Source: Pseudomonas sp. BP8 | Lineage (GTDB): Bacteria; Pseudomonadota; Gammaproteobacteria; Pseudomonadales; Pseudomonadaceae | NCBI RefSeq assembly: GCF_017875955.1 | Contig: NZ_JAGINK010000001.1 | Coordinates: forward strand, 1,588,001-1,652,000 | Reading direction: 5' to 3' | DNA: 64,000 nt | Shown here: positions 58,342 through 64,000 of the stretch, piece after piece | How the letters are laid out: the number at the start of each line of letters is the position of its first letter | Numbering within the stretch: the first letter of the stretch is position 1 | Made by a program: the position numbers and the translations under genes | The notes under the pieces: model-generated | Told to the model about the DNA's origin: nothing | What the model saw: only the letters and a program-made list of their open reading frames with translations | Databases searched by the model: none

Positions 58342-59352
58342 TCAGCGCTGATGACGGATGCGTGGGTTGGCCAGGCCGTAGAGGATATCCACGACGAAGT
58401 TGACCAGGATGACCAGGCAGGCAATCAACAGGATGCCGTTCTGAACCACGGGGTAGTCACGGGCGCCGATGGCTTCGATCAGCCATTTGCCGATGCCCGG
58501 CCAGGAGAAGATGGTCTCGGTCAGCACGGCGCCGGCGAGCAACGCCCCAACCTGCAGGCCGAACACCGTCAGCACTGGGATCAGCGCATTGCGCAAGCCG
58601 TGCACGAATACCACCCGGGCCGGTGACAGGCCCTTGGCGCGGGCGGTGCGGATGTAGTCTTCGCGCAGCACTTCGAGCATCGATGAGCGGGTCATGCGGG
58701 CGATCACTGCCAGGGGAATCGTGCCGAGGACAATGGCCGGCAGGATCAGGTGCATGACGGCATCCTTGAAGGCGCCTTGTTCATCGCTGAGCAGGGTGTC
58801 GATGAGCATGAAACCGGTCTTCGGCTCAATGTCGTAGAGCAGGTCGATGCGCCCGGATACCGGCGTCCAGCCCAGGCTCACGGAGAAGAACATGATCAGG
58901 ATCAGCCCCCACCAGAAGATCGGCATCGAGTAGCCGGCAAGGGAAATACCCATTACCCCGTGGTCGAACAGCGAGCCGCGCTTGAGCGCGGCGATCACCC
59001 CGGCCAGCAGCCCGACAATGCCAGCGAACAGCAGTGCGGCGAAGGCCAGCTCGAGGGTTGCCGGGAACAACGTGGTGAACTCGTTCCAGACACTCTCGCG
59101 GGTGCGCAGCGATTCGCCCAGGTCGCCCTGGGCGAGCTTGCCGATGTAGTCCAGGTACTGCGCCGGCAGCGGCTTGTTCAGGCCCAGTCGCTCCATGGCC
59201 TGGGCATGCATTTCCGGATCGACCCGGCGCTCACCCATCATTACTTCCACCGGGTCGCCGGGGATCAGCCGGATAAGCGCAAAGGTCAGCAGGGTGATAC
59301 CGAAAAAGGTCGGGATCAGCAGGCCTAGGCGCCGTGCGATAAAACTCAACAT
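58342..59352 (-). CDS. dppB: dipeptide ABC permease DppB
   Basis: A 336-residue permease. It starts MLSFIARRLGLLIPTFFGIT with helices at TLLTFALIRLIPGDPVEVMM, ALLFAGIVGLLAGVIAALKR and others. EAA loop YIRTARAKGLSPARVVFVHG. It lies 100 bases after the binding-protein gene and begins the dppBCDF part. Confidence 0.92.
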   Translation of the reverse strand: MLSFIARRLGLLIPTFFGITLLTFALIRLIPGDPVEVMMGERRVDPEMHAQAMERLGLNKPLPAQYLDYIGKLAQGDLGESLRTRESVWNEFTTLFPATLELAFAALLFAGIVGLLAGVIAALKRGSLFDHGVMGISLAGYSMPIFWWGLILIMFFSVSLGWTPVSGRIDLLYDIEPKTGFMLIDTLLSDEQGAFKDAVMHLILPAIVLGTIPLAVIARMTRSSMLEVLREDYIRTARAKGLSPARVVFVHGLRNALIPVLTVFGLQVGALLAGAVLTETIFSWPGIGKWLIEAIGARDYPVVQNGILLIACLVILVNFVVDILYGLANPRIRHQR

Positions 59353-59452
59353 GGTCGGGTGTACCTCATCAGCCGGTCAGGCCGCCAGTCGGGCGCCTGC
59401 CGGATTGCGCCGCCGGCTCCCGTGCAGGCTGCCGGCGGTCATTGTTTTTGTG

Positions 59453-61048
59453 CTACTTCACCCGGGTAGTGGCGAAGTTGTTATTGGTCAGAGGGTTCAC
59501 GTGGTAACCCTCCACGTTCTCACGCATGGCCGTGAACATTTTCGGATGGGCCATGCTGATCCAGGGCTGGTCTTCATCGTACACCGCCAAGGCCTTGAAA
59601 TAGAGGCTGGCGCGTTGATCCTCGTCGACGAGTTCACGGGCTCGGGTGATCAGCGCCTGAAACTTAGGGTTGCACCAGCGCGCATAGTTCTCACCGTTTC
59701 TCGCGGCTTCGCAACTGAGCAGCGGGCCGAGGAAGTTGTCCGGGTCGCCGTTGTCGCTGCCCCAGCCGGTGGAAACCAGGTCAGCTTCGCCGTTCTTCGC
59801 GCGACGGAGCATCTCGGCCCATTCCATGACGCGGATGTCGAGCTTGATACCGATCTTGGCGAGGTCGGCCTGCAGCATTTCTGCCGAGAGGCGCGGATTG
59901 GGGTTGGTCGGGCCGCCACCGTTGCGGGTGAACAAGGTCAGTACAGCGCCTTCGGGCACGCCGGCCTCTTTGAGCAGGGCGCGGGCCTTGTCGAGATCAC
60001 GCGGCGGATTCCGGTTGTCGGTGTTGTAGCCGATCAAGCTCGGCGGGTACGGATTGACCCCGACTAGAGCGTTGCCTTTGCCGAACAACTGGTCGACGTG
60101 GGTCTGGCGGTCGAAGGCCATGTTGATCGCCTTGCGTACGCGCACGTCGCTGAGGTACCGGCGCTCGGTGTTCATGGCGATGTAGCCGGTGACCAAGGCT
60201 TCCATACCGACGACCTTGAGCGTGGGGTCCTGCCTGATCGATGGCACGTCGTCGGGCTTGGGGTGCAGCGCGATCTGGCATTCGTTGGCGCGCAGCTTCT
60301 GCAGGCGCACGTTGTTATCACTGGCGATGGCGAACACCAGCGTTTCGGCGGGCGGCACGCCACGGAAGTAGTCCGGGTTGGCCTTGAAACGCACCTGGGC
60401 ATCCTTGTTGTAACGCTGGAAGATGAACGGCCCGGTGCCGATCGGCTTGCTGTTGAGCTCGGCGGTCTTGCCGGCCTTGAGCAATTGATCGCCATACTCG
60501 GCGGAGTAGATCGAGGTGAAGGCCATGGCCAGGTCACGCAGGAACGGCGCTTCCGGGCGGGTCAGGGTAATCACCACGGTGTGCTGGTCGGTCTTTTCCA
60601 CTGACTTGATGAGGGTGCTGAACGACATGCTCTCGAAGTACGGGTAACCGACGCTGGTCTTGGCGTGCCACGGGTGATTGGGGTCGAGCTGGCGGCGTAA
60701 GCTCCACAGCACGTCATCGGCATCGAACTCGCGGCTCGGGGTGAAGTAGCCAGTACGGTGAAACTTCACCCCGCGGCGCAGGTGGAAGGTGTAGGTCAGG
60801 CCATCCGCGCTGGTCTCCCAGCGTTCGGCCAGCGCTGGCTGGATTTCGGTGGTGCGGGGTTTGAAGTCGACCAGGCGATTGAACAGGGTTTCGGCGGCGG
60901 CATCGGCAGTGACCGCTGTGGTGTACTGGACGATGTCGAAGCCCTCCGGGCTGGCTTCTGTGCAGACCACCAGCGGCTTGGCCGACAGGCTTGTGGCGGC
61001 GCTGAAGATGACCGCGGCCAGGGCAGTGCGTAGCGCTAGAGATGTCAT
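59453..61048 (-). CDS. dppA: dipeptide-type periplasmic binding protein (DppA-like)
   Basis: A 531-residue peptide-binding protein. Signal peptide MTSLALRTALAAVIFSAATS, cleavage near LSA-KPL. Mature VVCTEASPEGFDIVQYTTAV, YTFHLRRGVKFHRTGYFTPS and ALHPKPDDVPSIRQDPTLKV are DppA/OppA-type blocks. It is one of two binding proteins in this cluster, separated by a porin; the two are clearly paralogous. Each may recognise a different peptide set for the same DppBCDF channel. ATG 61048 has an AGGGAGG site upstream. Confidence 0.9.
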   Translation of the reverse strand: MTSLALRTALAAVIFSAATSLSAKPLVVCTEASPEGFDIVQYTTAVTADAAAETLFNRLVDFKPRTTEIQPALAERWETSADGLTYTFHLRRGVKFHRTGYFTPSREFDADDVLWSLRRQLDPNHPWHAKTSVGYPYFESMSFSTLIKSVEKTDQHTVVITLTRPEAPFLRDLAMAFTSIYSAEYGDQLLKAGKTAELNSKPIGTGPFIFQRYNKDAQVRFKANPDYFRGVPPAETLVFAIASDNNVRLQKLRANECQIALHPKPDDVPSIRQDPTLKVVGMEALVTGYIAMNTERRYLSDVRVRKAINMAFDRQTHVDQLFGKGNALVGVNPYPPSLIGYNTDNRNPPRDLDKARALLKEAGVPEGAVLTLFTRNGGGPTNPNPRLSAEMLQADLAKIGIKLDIRVMEWAEMLRRAKNGEADLVSTGWGSDNGDPDNFLGPLLSCEAARNGENYARWCNPKFQALITRARELVDEDQRASLYFKALAVYDEDQPWISMAHPKMFTAMRENVEGYHVNPLTNNNFATTRVK

Positions 61049-61119
61049 GAAACCTCCCTGCAATGAAGTATTCAGCGTAGCCGCCACGGCACATCTGACG
61101 CGCGCCGTGGCGGCAACGG

Positions 61120-62499
61120 TCAGAGGATGTTGAAAGGAATGGTAGTTACCACGCGAAACTCGTCGAGGCTACCGTCGGCTTGCGCCTTGCTGGCCCGGTG
61201 GGCGGTGTAGGTGGCGCGAATGCTGGTGTCTTTCAGTGCCCCGCTCTGCACCGCGTAGCTGGTGCCGATACCCCACTCGTAGTGAGTCTCGCCGTCCATC
61301 CCGCGCACGTCGTAGGCGTTACCGCGATAATGGGTGCCGTCGATGCCCCAGCCACGGGCGTTGTACAGGTTGAACTTGAGGCCCGGCATGCCATAGGGCG
61401 CCATGTTCAGGACGTACGACAGCTGCAGGGATTTCTCGTTGGGGCCGTTGAAGTCCGACAGCAGCGAGTTGGCCAGGAAGATGCCGTTGGTTTCGTGCAG
61501 GTAGTCGAAGTATTCATTGCCCATGACCTGTTGCCAGGCAGCGCTGAAGGTGTGCGCCTGATGGGTCAGGCCGAACGACAGGCTGTAGGTGTCATTGTCG
61601 ATCTCGCCCAGCTTCTTGCGGCCTTCGTCGACGGTCTTGTAGTAGTTCAGGCCGGTGCTCAGGCTCAGCACCGCGCTGTCGCCGATCACGTGGTTGGCGC
61701 CGAAGTAGTACTGGTTCCAGAAGTCGTCGACCTTGGCCGCATACAGGCTGGTGGTCAGGCTCTTGAACGGCTGGTAGTTGATGCCGACCGTGCTGGCGCG
61801 GTCGGTTTCGAGCCCCGCGGCGCCGTACTCACTGCGAAACTTGCTCAGGCTTTGTTCGGTGCGTGGCGAGACCCGGTCGAAACTGCCCGCATCGAACGAC
61901 AGATTGTCGAACTCGGCGCTGTGCAGGCTGATGCCCTGAAAGCTCGAGGGCAGGGCGCGGTTGCCGATGGTGGCGATCATCGGCGTATCCAGTGACTGGC
62001 GGCCGGCGGTCAGGGTGGTGTTGGAGATGCGTGCCTTGAGGTTGGCCAGGCCCGCCTTGCTCCACTGGTCGAGGGGCTCGCCATCGCTGTGGGTCAGGGT
62101 GCGGTTGTTCGGCCCGGCAATGCTGGCTCGGTCCCGTAGCAGGGCGATAGCGTTGTAGGCGGCGACCTCGGCGGCGAAGCCGACGGTGCCCTGGGTGAAG
62201 CCCGAGCTGTAGTTGAGGATGTTGCCCTGCAGCCAGTTCTCGCGGCTGTGGGTTTGCTGGCGGCTGCCATCGCTTTTGCTGTACTTCCATAGGGCCCCGC
62301 GGGCTGCGCGTTCGCGGGCGTACCAGTTGCGGGTGGTGCCGGACAGGCTTTGGCCGTCGAAGAAGCCGGTGGCCTGGTCTTGCTCGCTGGTGGATTTGAG
62401 GTTGAGCGGGAAGAATTCCTGGCTCGCGGGTTCGGCCTGGGTCAGGGCGCAGAATGCGCCGACGGTAATGGCCAGTGTGGTTTTCTGGAGTAGTCTCAA
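61120..62499 (-). CDS. OprD-family outer-membrane porin (OpdP-like)
   Basis: A 459-residue porin. The signal peptide MRLLQKTTLAITVGAFCALT is cleaved near TQA-EPA. Mature FFDGQSLSGTTRNWYARERA is the OprD-family start, and the last strand ends FRVVTTIPFNIL. P. aeruginosa OpdP, in the equivalent place of its dpp locus, takes up glycine-glutamate type dipeptides. The start codon is TTG at 62499, with GGGAG 8 bases upstream. Location between two DppA paralogues supports a role in peptide entry. Confidence 0.9.
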   Translation of the reverse strand: MRLLQKTTLAITVGAFCALTQAEPASQEFFPLNLKSTSEQDQATGFFDGQSLSGTTRNWYARERAARGALWKYSKSDGSRQQTHSRENWLQGNILNYSSGFTQGTVGFAAEVAAYNAIALLRDRASIAGPNNRTLTHSDGEPLDQWSKAGLANLKARISNTTLTAGRQSLDTPMIATIGNRALPSSFQGISLHSAEFDNLSFDAGSFDRVSPRTEQSLSKFRSEYGAAGLETDRASTVGINYQPFKSLTTSLYAAKVDDFWNQYYFGANHVIGDSAVLSLSTGLNYYKTVDEGRKKLGEIDNDTYSLSFGLTHQAHTFSAAWQQVMGNEYFDYLHETNGIFLANSLLSDFNGPNEKSLQLSYVLNMAPYGMPGLKFNLYNARGWGIDGTHYRGNAYDVRGMDGETHYEWGIGTSYAVQSGALKDTSIRATYTAHRASKAQADGSLDEFRVVTTIPFNIL

Positions 62500-62905
62500 G
62501 ATTGAAGCTCCCTTTCTTTTTTAGTTATCGTCCTGCCTCGTGAGCGGGGCGTTTGTTGCGGTGTTGCCAGGGGTTGCCACGGGATCGCCGGGCAGAAACC
62601 ATGCAGCTGCGCTGCCGCGCACATACCCTGTAGGAGCGGGCTTGCCCCGCGAAGAGGCCCGACCGGCCTGCGTGGTGCATGGCACCGGCGTTGCCGGTGT
62701 TCGCGGGGCAAGCCCGCTCCTACAGGGTTTCAATCGACAGTCCTTTACCTCGTGGTCAAGGCGAAATTTCGGCAACAGAATCCCGTTCCTGACCTTACTG
62801 GCGTCAGAAAAAGGGCGGCAGGTTGTGAATTCGCTTAGTGCTGTGGGAAGTTTCCGATAGCTCGCGACGAAACGTCTGATGAGCTATCGGAGGGTATCGC
62901 GGGCG
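62500..62905. other. 406-bp region between the porin and second binding-protein genes
   Basis: No supported gene. It contains a REP pair and, near the right end, a probable transcript end of the second binding-protein gene. Short open frames have no ribosome site. Confidence 0.55.
62626..62727. repeat. REP palindrome, perfect 28-bp arms
   Basis: Arms 62626-62653 and 62700-62727 are exact reverse complements containing the core GAGCGGGCTTGCCCCGCG, with a 46-base centre that has a smaller hairpin-like GC pattern (CCGGCGTTGCCGG). It lies inside an operon-like run rather than between convergent genes. Confidence 0.92.
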
Positions 62906-64000
62906 CTATTTGTCCACGCTTACGCCATAGAAGGAGTTCAAGCCGAACGGACTGATCTTGAAGTCCTTCACCTTGGCGCTCATTGGCTGGTAGACGGTGG
63001 AGTGGGCGATCGGGGTGATCGGCACTTGCTGCTTGAGGATGTGCTGAGCCTGTTGGTACAGCTCAACCCGCTTGGCTTGGTCGGAGGTGGCCTTGGCCTG
63101 CTTGATCAGGTCGTCGTAGGGCTTGTAGCACCACTTGGAGAAGTTGTTGCCGTCGACTGCATCGCAGCCGTACAGGGTGCCCAGCCAGTTATCCGGGTCA
63201 CCGTTGTCACCGCTCCAGCCGATCAGCATGGCGCCTTGCTCACCGCCCTTGGAGCGCTTGATGTACTCGCCCCATTCATAGCTGACGATTTTCGCCTTGA
63301 TGCCGACCTTGGCCCAGTCGGCCTGAAGCATCTCGGCCATCAGCTTGGCATTGGGGTTGTACGGTCGTTGCACCGGCATGGCCCAGAGACTGATCTCGGT
63401 GCCTTCCTTGATGCCGGCTTCCTTGAGCAATTGCCTGGCTTTTTCTGGGTCGTACGGTGCGTCCTTGATGCTGGTGTCGTAGGACCACTGAGTCGGCGGG
63501 ATGGCATTGGACGCGAGCTCGCCAGCGCCCTGGTAGACCGATTCGATGATCTGCTGCTTGTTGACCGCCATGTCCAGCGCTTCGCGGACCTTGAGCTGGG
63601 CCAGCGGGTTAGGGGTGGTGCTGCCCTTGAGCTTATCCATCACGTTGTAGGCGATGTAGCCGAGGTTGAAGCCGGCCTGATGGGGCATCTGTAGCTTGCT
63701 GTCTTCACTGAGCGGCTTGATGTCGGCCGGGCGCGGGAACAGGGTGACCTGGCATTCGTTCTTCTTGAGCTTCTGCATGCGCACCGACGCATCGGTGGTG
63801 ATGGCGAAGATCAGGTTGTCGATCTTGACGTCCTCGGGTTGCCAGTAATCCTTGTTGCCCTTGAAGCGGATCTGCGCGTCTTTCTGGTACTTGCTAAAAA
63901 CAAACGGGCCGGTACCGATCGGCTTCTGGTTGAGATCGGCAGGCTTGCCTTGCTTGAGCAGCTGTTCGGCGTATTCGGCAGACTGGATCGAGGCGAAGCT
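62906..64000 (-). CDS. dipeptide-type periplasmic binding protein, second paralogue (start outside window)
   Basis: The visible 364 codons form the C-terminal two thirds of a DppA-like protein; the frame is open across the window end. Blocks match the paralogue at 59453-61048: GTGPFVFSKYQKDAQIRFKG, VRMQKLKKNECQVTLFPRPA, LNPYYPP-like regions replaced by ASNAIPPTQWSYDTSIKDAP, and IGWSGDNGDPDNWLGTLYGC. The C-terminus FKISPFGLNSFYGVSVDK ends at TAG 62906-62908. Likely the main DppA of the locus. Confidence 0.9.
   Translation of the reverse strand, partial: SFASIQSAEYAEQLLKQGKPADLNQKPIGTGPFVFSKYQKDAQIRFKGNKDYWQPEDVKIDNLIFAITTDASVRMQKLKKNECQVTLFPRPADIKPLSEDSKLQMPHQAGFNLGYIAYNVMDKLKGSTTPNPLAQLKVREALDMAVNKQQIIESVYQGAGELASNAIPPTQWSYDTSIKDAPYDPEKARQLLKEAGIKEGTEISLWAMPVQRPYNPNAKLMAEMLQADWAKVGIKAKIVSYEWGEYIKRSKGGEQGAMLIGWSGDNGDPDNWLGTLYGCDAVDGNNFSKWCYKPYDDLIKQAKATSDQAKRVELYQQAQHILKQQVPITPIAHSTVYQPMSAKVKDFKISPFGLNSFYGVSVDK

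Overview
The window is a high-GC, gene-dense stretch of a Pseudomonas chromosome. Gene content and order (isc superoperon through der, then a methionine aminotransferase, an iron-uptake group, eukaryotic-type ornithine decarboxylase, OpuC-type betaine transporter, prfC and a dpp cluster), together with typical Pseudomonas REP palindromes, point to the P. putida group. The order matches what I remember of P. putida KT2440, but no search was run. There is no rRNA, insertion sequence, prophage or CRISPR array. One tRNA is present, tRNA-Leu(CAA).

Layout. 1-4580 is a selenium locus: selD-selU on the minus strand, divergent from a four-gene ABC importer of the PhnD/PhnC/PhnE type that is probably for a selenium oxyanion. 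4595-7779 is accessory: a bestrophin-like channel, a RelE-type toxin-antitoxin pair with its own palindromic operator, a trypsin-fold lipoprotein and a small membrane protein. 8080-13752 holds tRNA-Leu and queA-tgt-yajC-secD-secF. A glycine-zipper protein follows, then an 816-bp gene-free stretch built as a long imperfect inverted repeat around a perfect 40-bp REP palindrome. 15166-17683 holds suhB, trmJ and cysE.

17849-32691 is one long plus-strand housekeeping run. It comprises iscR-iscS-iscU-iscA-hscB-hscA-fdx-iscX (iron-sulfur assembly), then ndk, rlmN, pilF, rodZ, ispG, hisS, a YfgM-like gene, bamB and der. RlmN and IspG are themselves [4Fe-4S] enzymes, so assembly machinery and clients sit together. 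A methionine aminotransferase and an omega-amidase (methionine salvage and repair) follow.

34949-42149 is an iron-acquisition group: a PepSY-flavodoxin-FNR fusion reductase, a TonB-dependent siderophore receptor, PiuC hydroxylase and a Sel1-repeat protein, followed by an unrecognised 175-residue protein. Then come speC, an OpuC-type osmoprotectant importer whose ATPase carries CBS domains, a second toxin-antitoxin pair preceded by a 16-bp perfect palindrome, and prfC.

50288-54082 is a minus-strand group of an AraC regulator fused to an NTF2-like domain, a FAD amine oxidase, a cupin and a polyamine-binding protein with no ABC partners nearby. A 318-residue membrane protein and a 24-residue hydrophobic peptide gene form a small unit at 54360-55417. 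The window ends in a dipeptide-uptake cluster (dppF, dppD, dppC, dppB, a binding protein, an OprD-family porin and a second binding protein cut by the window edge).

I did not find a convincing undescribed multi-gene system. The best leads are the inverted-repeat structure at 14404-15055, the NTF2-AraC polyamine group, the tiny membrane peptide and the two toxin-antitoxin operators.
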